A program made the position numbers and the translations under genes. From positions 930,001 through 994,000 of the forward strand of contig JAQOOI010000064.1 of assembly GCA_028554645.1 (NCBI GenBank): a stretch of DNA of 64,000 nt, written 5' to 3'. How positions within the stretch are numbered: position 1 is the stretch's first letter; each line of letters begins with the position of its first letter. Source of the DNA: Omphalotus guepiniiformis. Lineage: Eukaryota > Basidiomycota > Agaricomycetes > Agaricales > Omphalotaceae. Positions 11,115 to 22,705 of the stretch are shown here, piece after piece. The notes below the pieces were generated by a model. The model did no database searches and had not been told where the DNA came from. It was given only the letters and a program-made list of their open reading frames with translations.

Positions 11115-13143
11115 CTATTCAATGGATATCCGGGTCGCAAGTGGTGATCCATCAATGTAAGACTGTTGTTGGGCCATCTTGCCTGAAGAATCGACTTTGT
11201 GTGAGTATTGTGGCCGCCTGTTGACGTCTGGAGGAAAGTGTTACCATTAAATACATCCAACTTTGTTGTAACAGGTTTGTAAGACTGACCGTGGGTCTTG
11301 GAGCTTTGCAAGCCTTTGTCAAAATCGTTGAAGCATTTTACGCCAATCACAAACGTCGCTAAAGACCGTTGAGCATTGATTTACTACGTTTTCATGAGAT
11401 TGCTCACCGAACAACAGAAGGAATGCAACAATCGCTGATACAAGAAAGCAAGTCAGCAACGAACATTGCACGGGGGGAAAAATGGTTTACTAAATATTGT
11501 CAAGGTAGCCCGCGTTGTGATGTATTGTTCTCGAGACGATGGCTCATAGAAACGGACTAGCTTATAGACTAGCAGAATGAGCAATTAGGTACTGGGCAGG
11601 CAGCTGGTTAAGACAACAGATCTCACCGACTACATTCCGGTCAAAATTTGAATGAGTGAATTATTGCATGAATAGGCAGTAAGGGTGCTTACAATATGTC
11701 TCTGCCGCCAACATCAACTAAAAAGCATTCAGGTTCATCCTCCAGCGCAGTTGACGAGGGAAAATGGAACATACCACGAGTGAACATGCCATTAGCCTTG
11801 CAAGTTATGAGTTAAAGCCAAGCAACTTGTAAACTTAACACACCATTTAATCTCACGTTTGACTGCTGTTGCAGCTCCCGTGAGAAGGCCCAGGACTATG
11901 GGTATTGCAGCAATCGTGATCCTGTAATGATTGAGATGGTGAAGGTTAGGATGGGTGCACGTTGCTCACCCAAACTCTGCGCTGTTGCTGGAGAGTACGA
12001 CGATGAGGAGCTACATGACAGTCAGCATAGTGTCTAGAGACACGAGTGGCTAATGCGCTACACCTGCATGGTGACTCCAGTGAAGAAGAAGAAATCAAAT
12101 TTGAGGAGACAAATCTCGATCTCGTAGAATTGAAACATGGCTATTGATAGACAATTAAGCACGGGGAGATAGAGAGCGGGTATTACTCACTCTTCATTTT
12201 CGGGTTTGCACCAACAACGTGGAAGATTGCCCACCTGTTGAGGTACATCAATCTCTGTGCAGAGTAACAGCGCGTTTGGGGAACTCACCCAAACTCTGCG
12301 TAAAGTTGTTTGAACCAGAACACCATAAACAGCCAAGACGCAGCAATGACACAGGGAACTACAACAAGGAATGGTAGAACCATTCTCCACAGAGATCCAG
12401 GAACATCGCAATTCTTTTGCAAAAAGAACTCGGGTGAGAACAGGACCACATGAACGCAAAATACGACGTACGATCAGACTCGGTGAGCTCGTATCACAGT
12501 CTACGGAACCGTTGATCAATGCATCCCGAGTTTGGTGTACTTGAAGAGCCGAAAAAACAATGAGAGCTAAGTGGAAAAGGAGATGATGAAATGAGTCGGA
12601 AGCGGATTGGACCGAGAAGTTTGAGCCGTACGGAGAATGCCAATGAGCTGGATAACATTTCTTAAGCGAAGCGCATCAAAGGCCATGAACAGTTCGAAAA
12701 TTCTGATTGCGTCAGATAAAGCATATCAACTCGAAACCTCTAGCAACTCACTCCGCGAGCGCGAACAACGCGAGATAACATGGTAGGGTCTGGAGATGTA
12801 TTATTTAAGACAAAGACATCCACAACGCAAAAAAAGAGACGCACCTTGTAACCACCGGTAAATGGTGTACTCTCTTCCACCTGATACCCAGCGTGAGCAC
12901 TGTGAAGCGCGGCAGTACACGAGCACCAACCTTACGGAACGTTATTGCAATCATAACAAGCACAACGATAGCCTCTGAACGCAGGTCAAGATATGATTAT
13001 ACGACCGATACTCTAGCGACTGACGAATTGTAACTAAGAGTGGCGTTATTCAAACGATCGACATATTTACACCTGGAAATTTACTTACTAGTTGCAACGA
13101 AGGCCCGCTGTGCCCTTGTGGCCAGCAGAGGCTCAACAGCCAT
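11115..13143 (-). CDS. multi-pass membrane protein, UPF0658 Golgi-type
   Basis: Read as a mosaic of about a dozen small exons on the minus strand. In order they give an ATG start with basic leader (13143), a first hydrophobic segment (AIVVLVMIAI), TLPCYLALFALAE, FELFMAFDALRLRNVIQLIGIL, VHQTRDAL, FGWAIFHVVGANPKMK, MFQFYEIEICLLKFDFFFFTGVTMQ, LLIVVLSSNSAEF, ITIAAIPIVLGLLTGAATAVKREIK, ATFVIGVKCFNDFDKGLQSSKTH and a tail ending RISIE at 11115-11117. This order and the LLKFDFFFF block fit the fungal UPF0658 Golgi apparatus membrane proteins, about seven membrane helices, function unknown. The small exons leave no long open frame, so automated callers may miss or split this gene. Individual exon borders are approximate. 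Confidence 0.7.
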
Positions 13144-13382
13144 GGGTAACAGAAATAGAGAGTGTAAAAGTAGGAACGAAAAAGAAGAAGACGAGAAAGT
13201 GTATGAATTTGAAAGAACGTTGGCAGTGCTGAGAGTTGGTATCGGGGATATGCTATTATGTACAGGTTTCACACGAGTCACAGCACTATTTCTAGTAGTA
13301 GTACTACCGGAGTACTACCGTCGCTCGCTTGACAAGTATTTCATACGATTGCAAGTATAGAAGACAAATAGCGAAAAGGTAT

Positions 13383-14945
13383 CTAAAACTGTTCACCTTC
13401 CATTATTTTGTCCGCAACGCATTGCGCAACATAGCGTTCTTCCTCCCATAATGTGGAAATATTAGCCGCGTGCTCGCTGTGGGGTAGTTGTTCCAGTGCG
13501 CGGGTAGCACGGTCAATAACACTGGTACAGATGTGATGCAAAACTTCACGCCATGCTTTCTCGTTCTCTGCGGTGATCTCGTTTTGTATGCCGTTGGTAA
13601 CATCGTGCCATTGTTGTAGCATGTTTTTTGAGGGAGGGAACGGGACGGAAGCACACATACTGTATAATCGCAATGCAGTGATGAGACGATACGAAGGATA
13701 TGCGGATTCCGATGCGTGCAGTGTCCAATCTCTGGAGAGACAATCCATATAATCAGTGCAGTCTTCGACAACAAATTGTTACATACATACTTCCAATAAT
13801 TTGCAGAGTCCAGCGTCTCCTTTATCCATGCACCGATTTGGTTTCTTTCCTCAAACAGACACTCCACAATATCATCCACTTCAACTTCAGCTACGTACGC
13901 CTCTTTCGGAACGCCAGTGAGTACAAAACCGTACTCCACGAATAAGGTCCGATTGCAGTGACTTCCGTAGGTCAGATACAGCTCCTTGTCAGGTTCGGTA
14001 TAGAGAGAAGGAGAAAGCAGCGTAAGATCTGGCCCGAAGCTCGAACGAGCGGTCTGTCTCCCCTTGCAAGCAAGTGAAGGTAGCATATGAGGAAGATGGG
14101 TGGTATGATTGGCAAAGTCCAGGATTGGACAGAGAGTCATGTTGTCAGGATCTGAGGATGCTTTCTTCACTCGACGGTATACGCAACGGGTATTCACTGC
14201 AAGCATCGTTAGCGGACTACTAGCTCAGAGGCTATCTCACTCTGACCATTCAACCAAGCCCATAAGTAATCCGAAATCATAGACGCGTTGTCTATGCGAA
14301 ATTTATCAACAGAAAACTCACGCCTGGAGGCCTTATGAAGCGCCTCGGGATAACCTTGCTGATAGCGGCTTCAGATTTGCAGGGGAACCGCATTGGGCAG
14401 CTCACCGACCGCGAATTGACAGATAGCTTTCAAGTCTTCATAGAATTTGCCTTTGAGTGCTCGAAGAGCCCTGCCTGTACTTGGAGGTAGGATTTGTAAA
14501 TCCGGACTAGTATTCGTCACGATCCATGTCAAAGGGTGAAACTCAAACTCTCGAGGGAGAATCGAGATGTAGGGACCAAATAGAGGGTCAGAGGAATCCT
14601 GGCCTTGCATAGGTCGATGGAGACATAGGTGAAGGGATATTAATTGGGTAGCAGACAAACTTGAGGAGGGATAATGTGATGAGAGTGTCTGTATATTCAT
14701 TAAAGCACTTGCTGGTATAGTAAAGAGTGGCGTAGAAGGGGGGCATGCTTCAAGGGCGAAGAGACCATGTCCAGCACCTTGAAGATACAAAATCGTTGAA
14801 GCATTCGCTTATAATAATGATAAAAAAGACACAAACCTTCTACTTCTCTCCGTTCGACGAGTAAGCTATCTTGATGTATCTTCATGCCATGACCAGCGAG
14901 CCATTGTAGAAGGTTTCTCCATCGGAGTTGGTCATCGTCTTGCAT
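13383..14945 (-). CDS. SET-domain protein lysine methyltransferase (SETD3/SETD6/RKM-like)
   Basis: Predicted S-adenosylmethionine-dependent protein lysine methyltransferase of the non-histone SET class. The N-terminal exon (14945 to about 14840) continues into AGHGLFALEACPPSTPLFTIP, the usual SET-N block (glycine-rich turn then strand). WAWLNVNTRCVYRRV, LCPILDFANH (the SET N-H motif) and YGSHCNRTLFVEYGFV (the YG...N..L...YGF motif) follow in later exons. A helical C-terminal substrate-binding-like region (DWTLHASESAYPSYRLITALRLYS) ends at 13383. Introns at about 14800-14838, 14290-14390, 14215-14260 and 13746-13790 were placed by frame and motif; the one near 14300-14390 is uncertain. It is divergent from the SDR gene, sharing about 280 bp. 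Confidence 0.82.
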
Positions 14946-15228
14946 CTTTCCCTCCGTCTAACAAATCGCGCCGACGAGACCAAATAAAAACGGTTGGACC
15001 TTGCCCTCGGCTTTCAGCGAGTATGTTCAGCCTTCCTCGACGATTTGCAACGATAACGCTGCCTGCCAGATTATGGCGTGCTAATTTCATTCTGGCACGG
15101 CGATCAGATAACACATTCCGTTCTCCCAGACGGAATTCAACTTCAAGATATTTTTCCTCACCAGCCAGTTCTTCGGCCAGACGTACTTCTACCATTTATC
15201 TCTCGAGGCTTGAATCTCATTCACAGTC
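14946..15228. promoter_or_regulatory. shared promoter region of divergent SET and SDR genes
   Basis: Two divergent start codons are 283 bp apart, so this stretch must carry both promoters. An open frame from 15023 overlaps it but is not conserved-looking and ends inside the SDR gene. No clear TATA box seen. Confidence 0.45.
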
Positions 15229-16373
15229 ATGTCAGTTTTCAACGCCAGCCGCCTCCTCGGAAAAACTGTAATTGTTACCGGTGCAAGCGCTGGAATTGGT
15301 GCAGTGAGCGGATTGACTTTCCTTGGTCAGTTGTTCAACAGGAGTTTATGTTCACAACTTGTATAGGCTACCGCCGTCCTCTTCGCGAAGGTGCGAAAGT
15401 GAATGGCATTTCGTTGGGCCGAAGGAGCTAAAGTTTTCATAGGGTGGTTCTAATGTCATTCTTGTCGCCCGGAGAGCCGACGCGATCAAGAACGTCGCTG
15501 AAGCTTGTGCTGCTGCACACAAGGAGTCTGGTCTCCAGCAAGGCGGAAAATTTGCAACCGTACAGTTGGATATTTCCGACAAGACACAAGTAGCCTCGTT
15601 CTGGGACAAGGTGCCGCAAGACTTGCGGGATGTTGACATCCTTGGTAAGAGATTAGTGTGAGACAAAGCCTTGAAGCATACTCATATCAGGCCAGTCAAC
15701 AACGCTGGATATGTTCTTGGTGTTGAACATGTCGGCAACATCGCCGATGCTGATATCGAAGGGATGTTCGCTACAAACGTCCTCGGTCTTATCTCTGTTA
15801 CACAACTATTGCTCAAAGGTGAGTTGCTAATTCCGTGCGATTCAAAGCGGGGCTGACTGGCGCTTCTGTTTAGATTTCAAGGCTAAGAAATCGGGACATA
15901 TCATCAATCTTGGTTCTATCGCAGGTCGGGAGCCTTACGCTGGTGGAAGTATCTACACCGCCACTAAGCACGCAGTGCATGCCTTTACTGCTTCGATGAT
16001 GAGGGAGCTCGTCAACACCCCTATACGAGTCACTGAGATTCAGCCTGGCATGAAGCAGTAATAATCGAAACTCCAGTAGCCGCTGACACCAGTTTGTTGC
16101 AAAGGCATGGTTGAAACCGAATTTTCTATTGTTCGATTCCGAGGTGATGCAGAAGCAGCCAAGAAGGTTTATGCAGGACTTGATCCTTGTAAGTGGCAAA
16201 CTATCTGGTATAGACAACCTTGCTCAAGTACGCTTTGTATAGTGACCCCCGTCGACATCGCGGAGGAAATTGTGTGGGCAGCTGCCCGACCGCCTCACGT
16301 TAACATTGCCGAGGTGTTGGTGCTCCCAGTCAACCAAGCCAGCGCAACACTCAACTATCGGGGACCAAAATGA
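15229..16373 (+). CDS. short-chain dehydrogenase/reductase (YMR226C/YdfG-like)
   Basis: Cytosolic NADP-dependent oxidoreductase of the classical SDR family, nearest to the 3-hydroxy-acid dehydrogenase group; substrate not determinable. About 270 residues. The cofactor motif TGASAGIG is at residues 18-25, LVNNAGY near 98, catalytic Ser in LGSIAG, and catalytic Tyr-Lys in YTATK, followed by the [10 protein letters not shown] block. Exons start at 15229, 15367 (a 24-nt exon), 15443 and 15696, with further introns near 15820-15873, 16048-16104 and 16190-16240. The start at 15229 puts the Rossmann motif at its usual distance from the N-terminus. The intron inside the QPGM block begins with GC and has a direct repeat at its borders; see separate entry. 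Confidence 0.9.
16048..16104 (+). other. GC-AG intron bounded by a 6-bp direct repeat (SDR gene)
   Basis: 57-nt intron, GCATGAAG...GCAAAG, with CTGAC as branch-point candidate at 16083. GGCATG occurs at 16047-16052 and again at 16104-16109, so one copy lies on each border. Excision restores Gln-Pro-Gly-Met-Val-Glu-Thr. GT donors in the region give stops. Confidence 0.7.
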
Positions 16374-16681
16374 AGCCGAGAAGACGACCGGAAATGACGA
16401 TCGTAGGATAAGGACCGCTATTGTTATTTTTGATTTACGCTAAATCGATATGTCACCAATGAGTTCTGCCCAGATATACATAAGTAAGTAGAATGGATTG
16501 TTATAGATATACAACTTTAAAAAATTCTTCAGTACTCCCAAGTCTTTGGCAGGCCGGACCTGCCCAAGCATGTCATACTACGTCTACTGCGCGAGCAATG
16601 GCAGTAAGTATTGAGAGGCCATTAGTAGCTAATACTGGGAAGGAGAGCATCTTGTGTCTGAGGCAAGGATAGTACAAAACA

Positions 16682-19600
16682 TCAGGATTTACTCTTCTTC
16701 GCTTTCGATCTAGTATTTTTAACGACGGCTGGCGTAGGCGTATGTACAATGGGCTCCAGATCGCTGTCATACACAAACTTCTTCACCACGATATTCTCTT
16801 GAACGAGGTCTTTCAAGGGAGACTGGATATTCGGGAGGTTGCCTAAATTGTCCAAGACCAAAGCCTGAAAAGAATATGAGCTGACAAGAACTAGAAGTAT
16901 GACCAAGACCAAAGCCTTTGCCGTTGGTGCTAAGCAACCCTTCACATTTTCCTCCGTGGTTCGTGAATGCGAACGGCGCGGTCGGACTTCATCTAGGTAT
17001 ATCTCCTTGTATAGACCTCGATCCCACTTGACTCGTTTCTTTCCGGGTGTTTCCATTTCTGCCACAACCGCATCATCCAGCCGAAGCCTCTTCATCCCCT
17101 TAGCTGGATGAAGAGGAGTCTCATAGTCTTCCTCATCACCTGGGCCTCGTGCATGTCTGCGAACGCTAGGACTACTATCAGGCGCATCCCAGTTCTCGTC
17201 ATCTGTATCAGTACTCTGCAAATCTGATTCATTGCCGATGAACTCCTTGGAGCTCTTCGGCTGTCCTCTCATAGCCCTCCTCTCTGCTCTCGCTGTGCGA
17301 TCCCTGCTCTTCTCTTCCTTCTCCTTCTGCATGATAGTCTTCACCTTCATCACTGGACTCTCAGGCCGTGCACCTTCCTTCCGGACTACCTCCGTCTCTA
17401 ACGTAGCTGCGACATACTTTTGATTCTTTGTGGTATTTGAGTTAGTGAGGGCTCGAAGGGCGACTGCGCTCATGTTGGAGAATGGGCCGCTATCTTGGAA
17501 CACGTTGACATTCTTCCGACGAGTAATCGGTGCTCTTGAATGTTCTACTTTAGCCGTAGATTGTATATTTCGGTTGCTCCTGGTCGAGCGCCGAATCGTG
17601 CTTTCTGGTATCGGGGAGGAAGGAGGTGATGAACCAAGAACAGGTTCTTCCGACTGTTTCTCGCCATCAGTGCGACATTCTGTAGATGATGTTGGTGACG
17701 GGTGCTTGGTTTGCGATGAAGGAGAGGACGGCACATGATCAGGCGTAGGTAATTCGGGCGCTATCGAGAGTACGCCGTCCTGAGAGTTTGCGTCCTGCAC
17801 GGGCTGTGTTTTTCGAAGCGATTGGGCGGCATCTTTATCTACCACCATTCGTAGCTTGGCTAAACCGGGCTTTTTGATGGGACTATTTCCTGAAGACGAC
17901 GAGTGATTTCTCATGGTAGAAAGCATGACGACTGGTGTCAGTTTCGTAGGGGAAGCGGATTCGACGCCTCGTTTCCGCTTCAAAAGGGAGGGATTGCCAA
18001 AAGAGCTCGCTTTCGTTGGTGATGACAGGGAGGACTGGAGAAATGCGCTACGTCTCGACTTTCCTGTTTCGATGGAGCTGGTAGCCTCAAAAAGAGATAA
18101 TGAAGTATTAGGCTAAGGCTGTAACGCGATTTCCTGAGCATACCTTGGACGTTGAAGCCGCCTCGGATGGCTTGGACCAATCAACTTTTCTTAGTGCATT
18201 GATAGTTTTGCCATGTACTTTGCTTTCCTGTGCCTTGCTAGTTGAAGCGGGTTTAGCGTAAGGTTTGAGCCCTATCCGAGGAATCCTGCTAGTCGGTTGT
18301 TTTAACCGTGATTTCATGGACTGAGGTGGCACAGCAGAACTGTTGGGATGGGCTTGCGTCTCTTGATCAGGTGGCTCTTCAGGAACGGCAGTAGGAACAT
18401 TCACTTTAGCAACAATGGGATATGGCAGCCTGTCCGCGGAGGCCGGGCGCGAGAATAATGCTGGCCGACTTGGCTCTGCAGAACTACCCCGTTGTTTTAA
18501 GCGAATAGGCTCCATAGTTTGCGGTTCTGCAGACCTACTTCGTACAGGGCTTCGTACAGGGCTGCCGAGTCTCTTGGTTAGACTTATTAAAGAGTCGGCA
18601 ACCATTACTCTCCTAGCCGGACTATCTGATGGTGGTATTCTGAGGGCTGGAGGCTTTGAGCCTCCTACCGTGTTGTGGCCGCCAAACAGAATTTGGGCAC
18701 CTTTCTGAGGTGATATCTGTCCTCTGGCAACTGCATCCTGAATAGGTATACGTCTAGCGGGTGTTCTATTAGGATCGTCTGGATCTGGTGGCTTCAAGAG
18801 GTATTTATTGGAGGAGAGTTTCTTTGGGCTGGCAAATCGGATAGGCGGCGCTAGATGGGTCTTTGGAAGTAAAACAGCATTGGAGGAACCAGAGGCGACA
18901 GGTGTGCTGAACTCTTCTGCCTCACTTCCACTGCCTTGCGTTTCCTTGGGTGGTGAGGAAGGAAGCAAAGACCCAAGGATGGTGACCGAGCTGGGAGACA
19001 GTGACTGTAGTTCGCGCTTACTGTTGGAGGAAGTCTCATGAGAAGAACGCTCCTTCGAGGGGGACACCAAAGGTATCTCTGAATTTTGAATTGAGAGTGA
19101 TATCTTTCTTTTCGGCGAGGAGGTTTCCCGCTTCTTAGCTTGAGCGGTTGCCTCTGCCAAGACTTGATCTGATGAATCCAACGCAAGCTCCTGTCCAGCC
19201 TCTCGAAAGGGAGATTCGTATATGCTACGGCGAGGTCGGCTAGAACGTCGAAGAGGTGTTTGCTGCGTCTCAACCGGAGCATCTTTTTCCTCTGAAGCAT
19301 CTGGGGTTGTAAGCACGGGCGTATTCGCTGAATTGTTTTGGCCCTTTCCAGGATCAACGATCAGCGTATCTTCCACAATTTGTTCTTCGACAGCGTCAGG
19401 CAACTCCGATTCCTCTTCATCTAGCACCAGACTCTCGGTGAAGTATTGAGCGGGTATAGCATGGGCTGCACCGGCAGGCACGGGGATAGGAGAAAGGGTC
19501 GGCACATTGAGAAATGAGGTCTCATCCAAAGGATTGGAAGGTGATCGAGCGGGAGCGGTTAATGACGCCGGTATAATCAGAGGGGGGGTAAACGAGTCGA

Positions 19601-20311
19601 CAGATTTTAATGGAGGCTGCGGAGGTTCAGACACGCCTTCTGTGACAGAATCTGGGGCCGAGTCCGCATGTTGTGGGGGTGATGCAGGAATAGGATACAA
19701 CGCATTGGGAAGTGTGTGATCTAGGAAAGTGGGCGTAAACGGCTCTTCATAATTTGTGCAAATGAAACGAGGATCGGGTGTACGAGATCCAGAAATATCG
19801 AAAGCTGGTATATCGAGTGGCTTGGATGATGAAGAGGGTACTTCAGAATGTTGGGGAGGAGGAGAAGGATTATCTTGAGCCCGCATAATCCTAGAGGCTA
19901 GGACAGAAGAAGGTTCTATAGGGAAAATGGAAGAAAGTTAGCAGGAAAAATTAGGTTAGATTATTTGTCACACCACCTACCGTCCTGAGCAATCCCATCG
20001 TTCTCTGGTGTCATAGCACGAGATTCAGCCTCGAGGTACTGCTGCTCAGTGTTCTCTTCATTGGCCTCTTTGGCGTTGGGTATACTGTAGCTGCCGGGAA
20101 ATTGTGTAGACAGCCGAGGAGAACGACGCAATGGCGATGTGTGAGCTGAAGGAAAGAGAAGATCTCGCTCTCTTTCTACTGCAGCAGCCACTTTCTTCTC
20201 TGGCGATGTGACTGGTCCAAAATAGATCTTTGCCTCAGCAGAGTTGAATTCATCACCATCCAAGGACGTAGCGGGAGATGCAGTTGACGAGATCTCGTTG
20301 TCGGCATTCAT
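16682..20311 (-). CDS. large disordered nuclear protein with RVxW (PP1-docking-like) motif
   Basis: Three exons, 19981-20311, 18144-19915 and 16682-18085, join in frame to about 1,168 residues (1,151 if a 51-bp segment near the end is spliced). I recognise no folded domain. The protein is Ser/Pro/Arg-rich throughout, with dozens of SP and TP sites, basic clusters (PLRRSSRPRRS, KRKRG, RRSTRSNR) and a repeated style of S-P-x-R/K. Near residue 1049 stands KKRVKWDRGLYKEIYLDE, an RVxF/W-type protein phosphatase 1 docking site whose spacing resembles the Ki-67/RepoMan PP1-binding motif. A cell-cycle-regulated chromatin or nuclear scaffold role is inferred only from composition. The last exon contains a 15-bp direct repeat 51 bp apart. 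Confidence 0.75.
16852..16917 (-). repeat. 15-bp direct repeat, 51 bp apart, bounding a possible in-frame intron
   Basis: CCAAGACCAAAGCCT is found at 16852-16866 and 16903-16917 on the plus strand. On the coding strand the interval can be read as a 51-nt GC-AG intron (AAAG/GCTTTGG...TTTTCAG/GCTTTGG) whose removal leaves one perfect repeat copy. It is a multiple of three without stop, and if retained it adds a strongly hydrophobic Val/Leu/Ile stretch that is unlike the rest of the protein. Confidence 0.75.
16985..17041 (-). other. Ki-67/RepoMan-like PP1-docking motif within the coding sequence
   Basis: Codes for Arg-Val-Lys-Trp followed by Leu at +4 after the Trp and then Glu-Ile-Tyr. Ki-67 and RepoMan carry Arg-Val-Ser/Thr-Phe, Leu at the same spacing, then Glu-hydrophobic-Phe. 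The match is by eye and short. Confidence 0.4.
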
Positions 20312-20801
20312 GATGATAACAGCAGCAATAAAAGATGAATAGAGATATGATTATATCGGTGCCGGCATGCAGGAAGAGCCAGCTGAAGTGAAACTTGGAA
20401 ATTGAACTCGGTCGGGCACAGTGGCGGAACTCTAAAACAAACCATCGTCTGCGACTGACCACGCTCCGAACGCGCCTGTTACACGTGACAAGAGAACCCG
20501 CATAACGCACACTGAAATTGCGGCTCATCCTTTTCCCCATATCGCAGTTTCAAAATTCAAATATCAACGATCTTATCCCGCTGCATTCATTTAGACGATT
20601 GCTTTAATGAACTGAGTACCGGATCTACATATGCGAAGTCATGAAGCTGCCTAAGAGTCCGAGAAGAACTGGTTTTTTGAATACGGAAAAGCAGGGTAAG
20701 TATTGGAACCATATGCAGCGCGAAGCTAAGAACAAAAGTGAAAGGCTTGACTAGGAGAAAACGTCCGGAATCTTGTAACACGAGAACAAACTTTCATCTC
20801 T

Positions 20802-22705
20802 TCATTTTGAAGTATCGCCTTCTCCGCGGAAACGTGCTTCACGATGACTTGCAGCGGTTTGGCGTCTGTCGCTGTGATCACTAAAGCATGTAAAGTCGTT
20901 GTTAGAAAATAGGAAAAATTGGTTGAGACGGCACACAGACTGGATATGTGAAGAGTACTTATTCACGCATTTATCAGTGGCAGATCGACCGGAGGTTCCA
21001 GGATGGGGTTCCGTACGTTCCCTCGAACCGTAGGGTACGGAATGACTCCACAACGGCTTATTTTGTAACTGATGCTTCAGCTGCCCACGAAATCAAAGTT
21101 AATTAACGGTAAGCTTTCTGAGTGGTGACAAGACGCCATCCATACCTCTTCATTCTCCCTCGTCAAAACACGCAGGGACGTAGCTTGCTCGTCAATTTTC
21201 GATTTCACTTGATAGAGTACTTGGTCTACAGACAGAGAAGCAGGCGATTTTGTCTCGTGCGTCTCCCGTAAATGAGGTGAGGATGAACGACTTCCGTCTG
21301 CCAACCTACGGCGCTTAAAATTCCTTGGCGCCACGGACTGACCCTGGTCTGAATGCATTGGTCCCGTGTCCTTCAAGTTCGCGTGCCGTTTGCTACATGT
21401 TCTCTCTTCCGAGACCGGGGAAGGAGATAATTCGTGTATCTTCCTTTTGGATGCTCCCGACTCTGCTGTCATCCTCATCCTCTGCATCAAACAATCCGCT
21501 TCGGTCTTGATGGAAGATAGGGCAGACTGAATTCCACCTTCCAGAGCCTGAGTGACTTCGCACATGAGGAACTCAAACACCTTCTCCCATGCGTTTCCAA
21601 GAGTCTGAAAGCTTGTATCAAGACGTTCTTTGTTCTGGGCGTGAGCGAGGATAGTATCAGCAAGAGGAGATGAAATGGCGGCCGCCGCCGAAGCAGAGAC
21701 TTTTGACAGCGTTGCCGAAATCTCGTTGTAGGTTTGTAGCTTCCGCTCCTCCTGATCATAAATTGCTGTATCGTGAATTATTTGACTAGACAGCCTGAAA
21801 GAAGAAGACTTATTGAGGTCGACGGAGAACTGATGGTGGGGTAAACATACGCTGCAACTTCACGAAAAATTTGCATCAGGCCCTCAGAGCGCGACGTGGT
21901 CTGTTCGGTATCACGTTCTGGAAGATGTGCAGCAGCTCTGACATGAAGTTGTTTGCCACCACAAGGGTCCTGCAAGTGAGTCTCTGCAGTCATTCTGCCA
22001 CACTGATTCCCACTTTTGTCAGATGCGGACGGTTTCTCGACAGAACCCTTCTTTGGGTTTAGATTGGCATCGGCCCAATGCGCAGAAGAACTCTCGGTGG
22101 CGCCGAAATCGGAATCTCTGTACCGCGAATGTTCCAAACTTCTCCGTCGTTCATCAGCTTCTCGCCGCTCGCTGTTGGGATAATCACGATCGTGATACTG
22201 GCCACTGAAGGTATGCGATGAAGCAGCGATGTGAGGCACATTATCCGCGTCACCATAGTTCAAAGGTACATCCTCTTTGGGTTCCATCTTGCAGCGACGA
22301 TACAGATCGGTTTGTGAAACTAACGGCGCGCTAGCACGAGCAGAATCAGGACTCCTTCGCGACCTATCATCGCGGTCGCCTTTAGCGCGGAACGGCTGGG
22401 AATTCTTGTGACGAAGTGCAGGACTGATCAAAGGGCGGCATTTTTGACCAGGCCAATTGGGATCATTGGGATGGACGAAACTGATGCTCCAGTATGAGAC
22501 GGTAGTTGCGATTGTGGGTATATGCTAGATACTTTGACACGTACCGACAACTAACGCCTTGATTACACCCCGAATGAGTCAGCGGCTGGCCACTGCGCTC
22601 GTCAAAGTACTGGAAAAGGAATGAGAAGGATTAATTCACGAGAATAACTACACGTACACGACACTGGTATTTCTTGTAAGGAACGGTTTTGCTGGGGAGA
22701 GGCAT
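20802..22705 (-). CDS. CCCH zinc-finger protein with coiled-coil C-terminus
   Basis: The first exon begins at the ATG at 22705 (MPLPSKTVPYKKYQCR), and two short introns split the zinc finger. The joined sequence has Cys-x15-Cys-x5-Cys-x3-His (QCRYFDERSG...HSGCNQGVSCRFVHP), the spacing of an unusual long CCCH finger at the N-terminus. A disordered Arg/Ser/Asp-rich region follows (about residues 50-200, with RS and RD pairs as in RNA-associated proteins). Then comes a helical region (IYDQEERKLQTYNEISATLSKVSASAAAA...LGNAWEKVFEFL), a second disordered part and a short coiled coil (VKSKIDEQATSLRVLTRENEE). The last exon ends at 20802. RNA binding is the likely activity, but the exact role is unknown. 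Confidence 0.72.

Noticed and set aside
15023..15271. Plus-strand frame that could add a mitochondrial presequence to the SDR
   Set aside because: It is in a different frame from the Rossmann motif and ends at 15271; no splice joins it in frame to the SDR exon.
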